Counted from the first letter of the stretch, positions 1-6,987 are shown. The stretch: 23,966 bases of DNA from Nitrospirota bacterium (GCA_021790695.1 JAJYGJ010000109.1:1-23966), one strand, 5' to 3'. The notes: generated from the letters alone by a model not told the origin. Numbers and translations: made by a program.

Positions 1-75
1 AAGCGCTCCTGCTGGGTGAAGCTCAAGAAGGACTGGCGCTCCGATGCCATGTCCATAAAAGAATTGGGCTTTTAA
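1..75 (+). CDS. C-terminal end of an unidentified gene (partial)
   Basis: The first frame is open from the left edge to TAA at 73-75 and gives 24 residues ending in KDWRSDAMSIKELGF. The gene begins outside the window. The piece is basic (KLKK) and I do not recognise the family. It ends 41 bases before the bifunctional nuclease start on the same strand, so it may share that operon. No function is assigned. Confidence 0.5.
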   Translation, partial: KRSCWVKLKKDWRSDAMSIKELGF

Positions 76-116
76 AGAATATATACTTTCAAACAAAAGG
101 CGGTAAACTTCAGAAG

Positions 117-569
117 ATGCTCGTGGAGATGAAAGTGGAAGGGCTCCTGTTCGATCCGAGAAGCAATATGTATATACTGCTTCTCCGGGAAGTGGATGGG
201 ACGTCCACGCTGCCGATCTGGATAGGCAAACCGGAGGCGGACTCGATCGCCCTGGCCCTTGGTAAAGTGACGACCCCCAGGCCCCTTACACACGACCTGA
301 TAAGGAACATCATAGACGACCTCAGTGTGAAGGTGAGCAGGATAGTGGTTACGGACCTGCTCGAAAACACCTATTACGCCCTCATCCACCTGACGGACGG
401 GAAAAAGGAAACACCGGTGGACTCCAGGCCCTCGGATGCCGTGGCCGTGGCGCTCAGGATGAACGCCCCCATATACGTCGAGGACAACATACTCGAACTG
501 AAGAACTCCGACGAGCTTGACGAGTGGCTGAAAAACCTGAAGCCGGAGGATTTTGGCAACATAATGTAG
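117..569 (+). CDS. bifunctional nuclease family protein (DUF151)
   Basis: This 150-residue protein matches the DUF151/bifunctional nuclease family along its whole length. It has the N-terminal EMKVEGLLFDPRSNMYILLL strand pair, the LPIWIGKPEADSIALAL core, the PRPLTHDLIRNIID segment and the C-terminal RPSDAVAVALRMNAPIYVED motif. Members have been described as having DNase and RNase activity, but their cellular role in most bacteria is unclear. The start at 117 is preferred over the in-frame ATG at 129 because homologues usually carry the short MLVEM-type leader. The ribosome site is weak (AGAAG just upstream). The stop codon touches the recO start with no gap, which indicates co-transcription and translational coupling. 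The product is probably cytoplasmic, with no signal peptide or membrane segment. Confidence 0.88.
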   Translation: MLVEMKVEGLLFDPRSNMYILLLREVDGTSTLPIWIGKPEADSIALALGKVTTPRPLTHDLIRNIIDDLSVKVSRIVVTDLLENTYYALIHLTDGKKETPVDSRPSDAVAVALRMNAPIYVEDNILELKNSDELDEWLKNLKPEDFGNIM

Positions 570-1313
570 ATGGTTGGAAGGACCGAGGGCATCGTCTTGA
601 AAAGCCGGCCCTTCGGGGAGGCCGATCTCATAATAGAGTTCCTGACGAAGGATTTCGGGATCCGTCCGGCTTTCGCAAAAAGCCCAAGGAAGATAAAAAG
701 CCGCTTCGGCGGCTCCCTGGAGCCCTTCACTCATACCCGCATCTCGCTTTTGGGCAGGGAGGACGCCAACCTGCCCAGGCTCACGCAGTCGGACATCATA
801 AGGCCGTTTCAGACCCTGAGGGAAAATTCAGGCGGTTTCCTCCAGGCCTGCGGCCTGGCCGTGCTCGTCATGAAACTCCTTCCGGAACGCGAGGCGGCCG
901 GGGCCTTCGGGGCCTGCGGGGCCTGCGGGGCCTTCGATCTCATGTTATGGGGGCTTGACGGCCTCGAAAGAGAGCCCGCCTCCCTGTCCGTCCCGCTCGT
1001 CTTCAGGCTGAGGTTAATGGCGCTTGCCGGATACGCCCCTTCCCTGGACGGGTGCGCCCGTTGCGGCAGGCCATCCGAGACGTTCTACCCCCGCGACGGC
1101 GCCCTGCTCTGCGGAAACTGCAAAAAGGAAGGCCCGGCGCTGAAGATATCCGCCGCGCTCAAAAATCTTCTGAAAAGCCTGCTGTCATTCCCGATTGAGA
1201 AGCTGGGGAGGATAAAACCCGGCCCGGCGCTCTTTTCCGAGCTGAAAGGCTTCGTGGATACGCACCTCAGGGAGGCCGTAAACCTCACGGCAAGGCCCGA
1301 CGGGAGGCGCTAG
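570..1313 (+). CDS. recO: DNA repair protein RecO
   Basis: This 247-residue protein has RecO architecture: an N-terminal OB fold (RTEGIVLKSRPFGEADLIIEFLT, then KSRFGGSLEPFTHTRISLL), a helical middle, and a C-terminal zinc module with Cys at about residues 162, 165, 181 and 184 (CARC and CGNC). RecO works with RecR and RecF to load RecA on SSB-coated single-stranded DNA in gap repair. Length is typical. The ATG follows the upstream stop directly, so translation is probably coupled. A four-copy 9-bp repeat (900-935) inserts the sequence GAFGACGACGAF into the helical domain. That insert looks lineage-specific and lies outside the OB fold and the zinc site. Confidence 0.9.
   Translation: MVGRTEGIVLKSRPFGEADLIIEFLTKDFGIRPAFAKSPRKIKSRFGGSLEPFTHTRISLLGREDANLPRLTQSDIIRPFQTLRENSGGFLQACGLAVLVMKLLPEREAAGAFGACGACGAFDLMLWGLDGLEREPASLSVPLVFRLRLMALAGYAPSLDGCARCGRPSETFYPRDGALLCGNCKKEGPALKISAALKNLLKSLLSFPIEKLGRIKPGPALFSELKGFVDTHLREAVNLTARPDGRR
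900..935 (+). repeat. 9-bp tandem repeat x4 inside recO
   Basis: Four contiguous 9-mers (GGGGCCTTC, GGGGCCTGC, GGGGCCTGC, GGGGCCTTC) encode GAF-GAC-GAC-GAF. The unit is a multiple of three, so copy-number change keeps the recO frame. This is consistent with replication slippage. Confidence 0.85.
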
Positions 1314-1340
1314 ATGGTTGTCATAACGGTGATGAATTGA
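1314..1340 (+). CDS. possible 8-residue leader ORF coupled to the M48 peptidase
   Basis: Directly after the recO stop, ATG at 1314 opens a frame encoding MVVITVMN and ending in TGA at 1338-1340. This stop overlaps the TTG start of the peptidase (TTGA overlap). The mini-ORF would carry ribosomes onto the rare TTG start, which has no good Shine-Dalgarno of its own. There is no independent evidence that it is translated. Confidence 0.2.
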   Translation: MVVITVMN

Positions 1341-2659
1341 AGACGGCAAGTCTTGCCATACTTTTTCTTTACCTCTTGAAAGAGGGCTTCGAGTATTTCG
1401 TCCGTTACCTTAATTTCAGGCGCCTCAAACGGCCGGGGACGGCTCCGCCGCCCGAATTCAAGGGACATGTGGACGAAGACCTCCTGGGAAAGATGGTGCG
1501 CTACGAGGCCGAAAAGGCTCGTTTCGGCTTTTTTTCCGGGGCGGCGGGCAATGCCGTCACAATCGTCTTCATCTGGGGCGGGGTCCTGAACGTTTACAAC
1601 TCATGGATAGCCGGGCTCGGCCTGTCCTTTGCCGTATCGGGCTGGCTCTTCTTCCTTCTCCTGTTTTACGCGGGGCAGGTCATGGATGCGCCCTTCGGCA
1701 TCTATCAGACCTTCCGGATAGAAAAAAGACACGGGTTCAATACGATGACCGCCGGGCTCTGGGTCTCGGATTTTCTGAAGTCCGTCCTCATATCCTCGGT
1801 CGTCATTTCGGTCCTGGCGTTTGCGGGGTTCGGCCTCATCCGATGGAGCCCCGCGCGCTGGTGGTTCTGGGTCTGGGGGTTTCTGTTTGCCTTCAGCGTC
1901 TTCATGATGTACATATCGCCATACGTGATAGAGCCGCTTTTCAATAAATTTTCTCCCGTCGAAGACGCGGCCCTGCGGGAAAAGATATCCCGGATGGCGG
2001 AGAAAGCCGGGATAAAGGTAAGCAGGGTCCTCACGGTGGACGCATCCAAAAGAAGCAGGCACACCAACGCCTACTTCACCGGGGTCGGAAGGACAAAGAG
2101 GATCGTGCTCTATGACACCCTCCTTAAAGGCGTGGACCACGCCGGCGACGTGGACCACGCTGGCGGCATGGACCACGCTGGCGGCATGGACCATGACGAG
2201 ATTCTCTCCGTCCTGGCGCACGAGATCGGCCACTGGAAGAAAAGGCATCTTCAAAAAACGATGGCGGTCTTCGAGGCGGCCTCGTTCGCCGGGCTTTGGC
2301 TTGCGGCCAGGCTCGTCCGGGGCGGCCTGCTTACCTCCGCATTCGGCATAAGCGTCCCCACGCTCTTTGCCAAATTCGTGCTCCTTGGCCTCATCGCGGG
2401 CATTATATCCCTGCCCCTGAAGGCCGCGGCCAATTATCTGTCCAGGGCGCATGAGCGGGAAGCGGACGCCTGGGCCTTCCGGCTTGCGGGCGGCCGGGCC
2501 ATGGCGGACGTCCTGGTGAAACTCACGAAGGAAAACCTCTCCAACCCGGACCCGCACCCGCTCTTCGCGGCCATATATTATTCGCATCCTCCCGCCGCCG
2601 AAAGGATAAGAAACATCGAGGCGATGAACCAAGTTAAACGGATGCGGTTGCCCGGATAG
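1337..2659 (+). CDS. M48 family integral-membrane metallopeptidase (Ste24/CAAX protease-like)
   Basis: This 440-residue protein has the arrangement of M48A (Ste24-type) peptidases: an N-terminal hydrophobic helix, a cluster of transmembrane segments up to about residue 200, and a zinc site. The site is HEIGH (H295, E296, H299), with the third ligand in AHEREAD (E373). The family cleaves membrane-associated or prenylated proteins in eukaryotes; bacterial members are thought to act in membrane protein quality control. The TTG at 1337 is the only usable in-frame start after the preceding stop, and it fits the expected N-terminal helix. The unusual feature is a three-and-a-half-copy hexapeptide repeat (VDHAGD, VDHAGG, MDHAGG, MDHD) at about residues 266-287, ending just before the HEXXH helix. 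It is the third gene of the bifunctional nuclease-recO operon, 23 bases after recO. Confidence 0.87.
   Translation: MKTASLAILFLYLLKEGFEYFVRYLNFRRLKRPGTAPPPEFKGHVDEDLLGKMVRYEAEKARFGFFSGAAGNAVTIVFIWGGVLNVYNSWIAGLGLSFAVSGWLFFLLLFYAGQVMDAPFGIYQTFRIEKRHGFNTMTAGLWVSDFLKSVLISSVVISVLAFAGFGLIRWSPARWWFWVWGFLFAFSVFMMYISPYVIEPLFNKFSPVEDAALREKISRMAEKAGIKVSRVLTVDASKRSRHTNAYFTGVGRTKRIVLYDTLLKGVDHAGDVDHAGGMDHAGGMDHDEILSVLAHEIGHWKKRHLQKTMAVFEAASFAGLWLAARLVRGGLLTSAFGISVPTLFAKFVLLGLIAGIISLPLKAAANYLSRAHEREADAWAFRLAGGRAMADVLVKLTKENLSNPDPHPLFAAIYYSHPPAAERIRNIEAMNQVKRMRLPG
2132..2197 (+). repeat. 18-bp in-frame tandem repeat in the M48 peptidase gene
   Basis: Units start at 2132, 2150, 2168 and (partial) 2186. The unit is close to GTGGACCACGCTGGCGGC. 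It encodes (V/M)DHAG(D/G), placing several Asp-His pairs next to the zinc-binding HEXXH. The near-identity of the copies points to recent slippage expansion. Confidence 0.88.
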
Positions 2660-2705
2660 ATCCCCTCCACTTTTTTGAAAAAAAGTTTTGAAACAGGTGC
2701 AAATT

Positions 2706-2861
2706 GGGCATATCCCCGGCGCCATAAACATGTCTCACGCGGGTAATTTCATGCCCGGCACCACCCTCCTTAAGCCGGTCTCCGAATTGGCCGCGAGGTA
2801 CTGAAAGCCGGACAAGAAAAAAGAGATCATAACCTATTGCCGGACGGGCCACCGGGCCGCT
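2706..2861 (+). pseudogene. rhodanese-domain remnant
   Basis: One frame reads GHIPGAINMSHAGNF, then LKPVSELAARY, then TGA (2802-2804), and in the same frame KKKEIITYCRTGHRAA. GHIPGA and the active-site loop YCRTGHR are hallmarks of rhodanese/thiosulfate sulfurtransferase domains. The N-terminal third is missing, since a TGA lies close upstream at 2676-2678, and the similarity stops after GHRAA. The in-frame TGA is between structural elements, not at the catalytic Cys (which is TGC at 2838). I read it as a nonsense mutation. A rhodanese beside a DsrE/F/H set fits sulfur-relay gene clusters. Confidence 0.7.
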
Positions 2862-2891
2862 CCCCTTCCGAAGAAAATCCGAAGCCGTCCC

Positions 2892-2923
2892 AAACGCCGC
2901 CGCTGCCTGGCGGCGTTTTATTT
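2892..2923 (+). terminator. intrinsic terminator
   Basis: A perfect 10-bp stem (AAACGCCGCC / GGCGGCGTTT) with a 7-base loop is followed by TTTTATTT. It lies just past the rhodanese remnant and separates the upstream transcription unit from the DsrE operon. Confidence 0.85.
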
Positions 2924-2950
2924 GGCGGGTTTCACGATCCAAACCGGGAG

Positions 2951-2989
2951 GCAACAGGCCGAAACAACAGGCCGAAACAATGGGCCAAA
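2951..2989 (+). repeat. 13-bp tandem repeat x3
   Basis: Two identical copies of CAACAGGCCGAAA (2951-2963, 2964-2976) are followed by a degenerate third copy, CAATGGGCCAAAC (2977-2989). It is intergenic and no coding role is seen. Confidence 0.7.
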
Positions 2990-3075
2990 CCGGGGCCTCT
3001 GCGTCAGATTTACGGGGCAATGCTGGTATCTGCCCGCCCCACATTGATGACGCCAAGGCCCCAAACCGGCCGATC

Positions 3076-3105
3076 TTGACAAACGCGGTCCGGGGTGATT
3101 ATCTA
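3076..3105 (+). promoter_or_regulatory. sigma70-type promoter for the DsrE-F-H operon
   Basis: A perfect -35 TTGACA (3076-3081) is followed after 18 bases by TATCTA, a weak -10. Transcription would start about 15-20 bases before the Shine-Dalgarno of the DsrE selenoprotein gene. The -35 is strong; the exact -10 is uncertain. Confidence 0.5.
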
Positions 3106-3133
3106 TATCAGAATGCAGGAGGGAGGCGGCGGG

Positions 3134-3481
3134 ATGGCAAAAACGATCACGCTTTATCTTTTGACTTCGCCCTTTGACCATGAAAACACCCTGACGGCGA
3201 CGAGGATCGCGGAAAGCGCGCTCGAAAAGGGACACAAGGTAAACCTCATTGCGTCGGCCGACGGCGTATACTGCTTCCTGAAGGGGCCGGGCGGAGGCTC
3301 CGCGGAGGAGTTGTTCTCCGGCCTGATGGCCAAGGGGCTCCAGGTCTATCTCTGAGGCGGATGCCTGAACTCCCGCCGTGGGGCGGAAGACGAGCACCTG
3401 GAAGGCGCGAAAGTGGATTCGCTGAAGGGCCTCTTCAAGACAATGCGCGAAACCGACGTCTGGCTCACTCTGGGCGTTTAG
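3134..3481 (+). CDS. DsrE-family selenoprotein with UGGC redox motif (Sec at TGA 3353-3355)
   Basis: Translation from ATG 3134 (Shine-Dalgarno GGAGGGAGG, good spacing) gives an N-terminal DsrE fold: ITLYLLTSPFDHENTLTATR, EKGHKVNLIASADGVYCFL, then GLQVYL. At 3353-3355 is TGA. The same frame continues as GGCLNSRRGAEDEHLEGAKV, then SLKGLFKTMRETDVWLTLGV, to TAG at 3479-3481. Homologues have a CGxCLNARG-type motif here followed by an acidic/helical end, so the TGA sits exactly at the first, redox-active Cys. I therefore read it as Sec74 in a 115-residue protein. A bSECIS-like hairpin lies at 3373-3386. Known DsrE proteins accept and pass sulfane sulfur; a U-x-x-C pair suggests redox or selenium/sulfur transfer, which is inference. 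It is the first gene of an operon with DsrF- and DsrH-like genes. Confidence 0.88.
3373..3386 (+). promoter_or_regulatory. bSECIS-like hairpin of the DsrE selenoprotein
   Basis: Stem CCGCC (3373-3377) / GGCGG (3382-3386) has a loop GTGG beginning 23 bases after the UGA. Bacterial SECIS elements are short hairpins inside the coding region, about 16-37 bases past UGA, with a G early in the apical loop that SelB recognises. Position and loop both fit. Confidence 0.7.
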
Positions 3482-3495
3482 GAGGCGGATGGAAA

Positions 3496-3816
3496 ATGGA
3501 GAAAGTGGGGATAATACTTAGAAAGCCCCCGGGGGACATGAGCGTGGGGGAGGCCGTAAGGCATGCCATGGGAGCGGCGACGGAGGATTTCAAGGCAAGC
3601 CTTTTTCTTTTGGACGGCGGGGTGCTTCTGGCCCAAAAAGGCAACGAGGAGACACTCGAAGACTGCCTGGGCATGGAAGTCAGGGTCCTGGCCGACAGCG
3701 ATTCCATGAGCGAGATGGGTTTGGCCCCGGCAGACGTGATCCCCGGCGTGGCCCCCCTAACGCCGGAAGAGATCGCCGGGCTGCTCGGGGATTGTGAAAC
3801 CGTAATGATTTTTTAG
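3496..3816 (+). CDS. DsrE/DsrF-like (TusC-like) sulfur-relay family protein
   Basis: This 106-residue protein resembles DsrF/TusC-type members of the DsrE/F family. It opens with KVGIILRKPPGDMSVGEAVRHA, has a central DFKASLFLLDGGVLLAQKG strand-loop, and ends with GLLGDCETVMIF. The family forms DsrEFH/TusBCD complexes that relay persulfide sulfur in the cytoplasm. ATG 3496 is chosen because GGAGG at 3481-3485 is well placed; the ATG at 3489 is in another frame and closes quickly. It starts 14 bases after the DsrE selenoprotein stop. The Cys residues present (in EDCLGM and GDCETV) are not at the classic DsrE active position, so a partner role is likelier than sulfur acceptance. Confidence 0.78.
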   Translation: MEKVGIILRKPPGDMSVGEAVRHAMGAATEDFKASLFLLDGGVLLAQKGNEETLEDCLGMEVRVLADSDSMSEMGLAPADVIPGVAPLTPEEIAGLLGDCETVMIF

Positions 3817-3853
3817 GCGGATGAATCCGGCGGCTGAAAATGAAAATGAATAG

Positions 3854-3873
3854 CCCTGCAGCAAGCTACAGGG
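3854..3873. repeat. short intergenic hairpin
   Basis: CCCTGCAG and CTACAGGG flank a CAAG loop, giving a stem with one mismatch, between the DsrF- and DsrH-like genes. There is no T-run, so it is not a standard terminator. It could be a REP-like unit or an mRNA processing or stability structure inside the operon. Confidence 0.5.
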
Positions 3874-3903
3874 AATTGCAAGTTTAAAACCAGGGGAGGC
3901 CCG

Positions 3904-4182
3904 ATGCTGATAATCATAAAAAGCGCGCCGGATACGCCGGAAGGAAAAAGGGGGATTTCCCTTGCAGGCCGGATGGGTGCCGATGTTGTCCTCCTGCAAG
4001 ACGCCGTGCGTTTCGCGGCAAAAGAGAAAAAGTTGCAAACGGGCGGGAGGGTCTACATGCTCGAAGAGGATGCCGCCAGGCTCCTGGGGGCAGGGGAAAC
4101 GGCCCCGGAAGTGCTCAGGATAAGCTACGGCGGGTTTGTAGACCTCCTTGCCTCCCAGGACAAAGTGCAGGGGATGTTTTAG
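3904..4182 (+). CDS. DsrH/TusB-like sulfur-relay protein
   Basis: This 92-residue protein has the usual DsrH/TusB size and pattern: MLIIIKSAPDTPEGKRGISL, GADVVLLQDAVRFA, VYMLEEDAARL and the C-terminal ISYGGFVDLLASQDKV signature. DsrH is the third subunit of the DsrEFH complex in sulfur oxidisers and of TusBCD in tRNA thiolation. The conserved Cys used by some DsrH proteins is absent (no Cys in the chain), which suggests a structural role. The Shine-Dalgarno GGGGAGG precedes ATG 3904. With the two preceding genes it forms a DsrE-F-H set; no dsrAB or tusA is visible in the window. Confidence 0.85.
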   Translation: MLIIIKSAPDTPEGKRGISLAGRMGADVVLLQDAVRFAAKEKKLQTGGRVYMLEEDAARLLGAGETAPEVLRISYGGFVDLLASQDKVQGMF

Positions 4183-4283
4183 TTTTAGGCTCTGCCGGGT
4201 TTCCTGTGGGTATAGTCCCTCGTACGCGGTCGCATTGGCAATGAAGCTGAGCGATTGCGAGCGGTCCCGTTGTGCGGCCCTCG

Positions 4284-4292
4284 TGCTAAAAT
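4284..4292 (+). promoter_or_regulatory. extended -10 promoter for polA, possibly leaderless
   Basis: TGCTAAAAT is a TGn extended -10 (TAAAAT at 4287-4292). A start site about 7 bases downstream falls at 4299-4301, almost on the polA ATG (4301). There is no Shine-Dalgarno, so a leaderless mRNA is plausible. The remaining bases of 4183-4300 show nothing else clear. Confidence 0.45.
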
Positions 4293-4300
4293 GAAACCTC

Positions 4301-6934
4301 ATGGACATCTATCTCATAGACGGCAACTCCTACGTCTACAGGGCCTATTACGCCATAAGGGGCCTCAGCGACTCCAGGGGCCGGCCCACCGGCGCGGTCT
4401 TCGGCTTTACCAACATGCTCCTGAAGATCATAAGAGACCTGCGCCCGGACGCCCTCGCCATCGCCTTCGATACCCCGCACAAGACGCAAAGGCACAGGCT
4501 CTACCTGGAGTACAAGGCGGGCAGGCCGGGCGCCCCTGACGAGATGCTGGAGCAGCTTCCGCACATAAGAAAGGTGATCGAGGCCTTCCGGGTGAAAATC
4601 TTCGAGGTGCCCGGCTACGAGGCCGACGACGTAATAGCCACGATTGCCACCCGCGCGTCGGGGGCGGGCCACAGCGTCTATATCGTAACGGCCGACAAGG
4701 ACATGCTGCAGCTCATAAACGGCGGGGTGCGCGTCTACGACCCCGTGAAAAACCGGACCCTCGGCCCGGAATACGTCATGGAGCGCTTCGGGGTCCCGCC
4801 TGAGAGGGTGCCGGAATTCATGGCCGTCACGGGCGATTCAGTGGACAATATCCCAGGGGTGAAGGGAATCGGGGAGAAGACCGCCAGGGAGCTTTTCCGG
4901 GAGTTCGCCAGCCTGGATGAGATCATTGCCCATCCGGAGCGGATCAAAAGGGCCAGGACAAGAAAGCTCATCGAGGCGAACATCGAAAATGTGAAACTCT
5001 CCCATCGCCTGGCCCTCATCGACAGGGATGTCCCGCTTGACATGGACCCGGCGGATTTCAGGATGAGCGAGCCGGACTGGCGCGCCCTTATCGATATCTT
5101 CAGCCAATTTGGATTCACCTCTTTAATGAAATACGTGCCGGCGGAGGCGCCGCCCGCGGGGCGGTACGAGGCCGCGCTGACTGCCGGCCTGCTCGCGGGT
5201 CTTGTCGAACGGCTCAAAAATAAAAATAAAGAGGGTTTTTCCATCAGGACCTTTGCCGGGGACGGCAAATTGACAGGCGTTTCCTTCTGCCCCGCGGAGG
5301 GCGGGGCCTTTTATCTTCCCCTCCGGCACGCCTATCCGGATGCCCCGGCGCAGGTCCCGGAGGCGGACGCCATCGAAACGCTGAGGCCCGTTCTGGAGGA
5401 CCATGACGCGCCCAAGGCCGGGTACGATCTGAAACGCGATGCATTGATGCTCAGGCGCCGGGGCGTGGGGCTTGAGGGCCCGCTTTATGACGTCCTGATA
5501 GCCGCCCATCTCCTAAACCCGCTCCGGGAGGAGCCGAGCCTTGAGGCCATCGCCCTGGAGCAGCTCTCCATAAAGAAAGAAACCCTCGGGGAGATAAAAG
5601 GCAAAGGTGCCGGCTTCGCCGCCCTCCCGGTGGATAAGGCCGCCCGGTTCGCCTGTTACGAGGCCGAACTGGTCCAAAAGCTCAAAAAGCCGCTCTTTGA
5701 GCGGATCCGGGAGGAAGGGCTCGAGGGCTGCTATTCCGGTTACGAGATGCCGCTCATAGGAGTGCTGGCCGCGATGGAAGAGGCGGGGGTCCGGGTGGAC
5801 GCGCCCAGGCTCCGGGAATTCTCCGCGGAACTGGAAGGGCAGCTCGAAGGCATTAAAAAAAGGATATACTTCCTGGCCGGCGGGCAATTCAATATCAATT
5901 CCCCGAGACAGCTCGCGCACGTGCTCTTCGACGTCCTCAAGCTCACACCCGGCAAGAGAAAGAAAACGGGCTATTCGACCGAAGTAGGGGTGCTTGAGGA
6001 GCTTGCCCTCGAACACGAGCTGCCAGGGGAAGTGCTCGACTGGCGGGCCCTGTTCAAGCTGAAGACCACCTATGTGGACGTCCTTCCCGCGCTCGCGGAC
6101 CCGCTCACGGGCAGGATACACGCCACCTTTCACCAGGCCGCCACCGCGACCGGAAGGCTCTCCAGCAGCGACCCCAATTTGCAGAACATCCCCATCCGTG
6201 GGGACTGGGGCAGGAAGATGCGGGAAGCATTCATCCCGGAGGAGGGTTTCAGCATCATCGCGGCCGATTACTCGCAGATAGAGCTTCGCGTCCTGGCCCA
6301 TATCTCCGGCGATGAAACCCTCAAACGCCAGTTCACCGAGGGCAGGGACGTGCATACGATGACGGCGGCGGAGATATTCGGGATTGACCCCTCGCGGGTC
6401 CGGCGCGAGCACCGGAGGGTGGCCAAGGTGGTGAACTTCGGGATCGTCTACGGGATAACGCCCTACGGGCTCGCGCGGGCCACGGGCAAGAGCACCGAGG
6501 AGGCGGCCGAGTACATAAAAAGGTATTTCGAGCGCCACCCGGGCGTGGCCGCATACATGAAGGCCGCCGTGGAAGAGGCATACGGGCTGGGATACGTGAA
6601 AACCCTCTCGGGCAGGAAAAGACCCATACCGGAACTGGCAAGCCGCGACAGGAGGGTGCGCGCCCTGGGCGAACGCTTCGCCATGAATTCCCCGGTCCAG
6701 GGCACCGCGGCCGACATGATAAAAAAGGCGATGATAAACCTGCACGCCGCCCTGAAATCCACCAGGACACGGATGATACTCCAGGTCCATGACGAGCTTG
6801 TCTTCGAGTCTCCCCGGGAGGAGGCCGCCCGGATGATTGATATAATTAAATCGGGGATGCGCGAGGCGGCGGCGCTCGATGTGCCCGTTGTCGTGGAGGC
6901 CGGGGCCGGCCGGAACTGGGCCGAGGCCCACTGA
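4301..6934 (+). CDS. polA: DNA polymerase I
   Basis: This 877-residue family A polymerase has three parts. Residues 1 to about 290 are the 5'-3' exonuclease/FEN domain (YLIDGNSYVYRAYYAIRGL, YEADDVIATIA, GDSVDNIPGVKGIGEKTA). Residues of about 300-480 are the 3'-5' exonuclease fold. Residues of about 490-877 are the polymerase domain, with motif A DYSQIELRVLAHISGDE (D656), motif B RRVAKVVNFGIVYG (K709) and motif C QVHDELVFE (D831). It fills gaps and removes primers in replication and repair. In the middle domain the metal-binding DxE of motif Exo I is missing (FSIRTFAGDGKLTGVSF in its place), and the YxxxD of Exo III reads CYEAE, so proofreading is probably lost, as in Taq polymerase. It is monocistronic by layout, with its own -10 and no clear ribosome site. 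Confidence 0.97.
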   Translation: MDIYLIDGNSYVYRAYYAIRGLSDSRGRPTGAVFGFTNMLLKIIRDLRPDALAIAFDTPHKTQRHRLYLEYKAGRPGAPDEMLEQLPHIRKVIEAFRVKIFEVPGYEADDVIATIATRASGAGHSVYIVTADKDMLQLINGGVRVYDPVKNRTLGPEYVMERFGVPPERVPEFMAVTGDSVDNIPGVKGIGEKTARELFREFASLDEIIAHPERIKRARTRKLIEANIENVKLSHRLALIDRDVPLDMDPADFRMSEPDWRALIDIFSQFGFTSLMKYVPAEAPPAGRYEAALTAGLLAGLVERLKNKNKEGFSIRTFAGDGKLTGVSFCPAEGGAFYLPLRHAYPDAPAQVPEADAIETLRPVLEDHDAPKAGYDLKRDALMLRRRGVGLEGPLYDVLIAAHLLNPLREEPSLEAIALEQLSIKKETLGEIKGKGAGFAALPVDKAARFACYEAELVQKLKKPLFERIREEGLEGCYSGYEMPLIGVLAAMEEAGVRVDAPRLREFSAELEGQLEGIKKRIYFLAGGQFNINSPRQLAHVLFDVLKLTPGKRKKTGYSTEVGVLEELALEHELPGEVLDWRALFKLKTTYVDVLPALADPLTGRIHATFHQAATATGRLSSSDPNLQNIPIRGDWGRKMREAFIPEEGFSIIAADYSQIELRVLAHISGDETLKRQFTEGRDVHTMTAAEIFGIDPSRVRREHRRVAKVVNFGIVYGITPYGLARATGKSTEEAAEYIKRYFERHPGVAAYMKAAVEEAYGLGYVKTLSGRKRPIPELASRDRRVRALGERFAMNSPVQGTAADMIKKAMINLHAALKSTRTRMILQVHDELVFESPREEAARMIDIIKSGMREAAALDVPVVVEAGAGRNWAEAH

Positions 6935-6987
6935 GGCGACGCGGGCCCGTGAATTTACGGGACAGGTTCAAGGCGAAGACAAATTTG

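Noticed and set aside
1601..2731. 376-codon minus-strand frame opposite the M48 peptidase
   Set aside because: It has no family resemblance, mirrors the repeat of the real gene, and is antisense to conserved zinc-site motifs.
2802..2804. TGA inside the rhodanese-like frame as a third selenocysteine codon
   Set aside because: It lies between structural elements, not at the catalytic Cys, which is TGC at 2838. The N-terminus and the distal part of the domain are also missing, so a nonsense mutation in a remnant is simpler.
2132..2989. CRISPR-like reading of the short tandem repeats
   Set aside because: The repeats are contiguous, without spacers, are only 9-19 bp long, and no cas gene is present.
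5513..6931. 472-codon open frame on the minus strand opposite polA
   Set aside because: It is the antisense of a clear DNA polymerase I with intact motifs. Long antisense frames are expected at this GC content.
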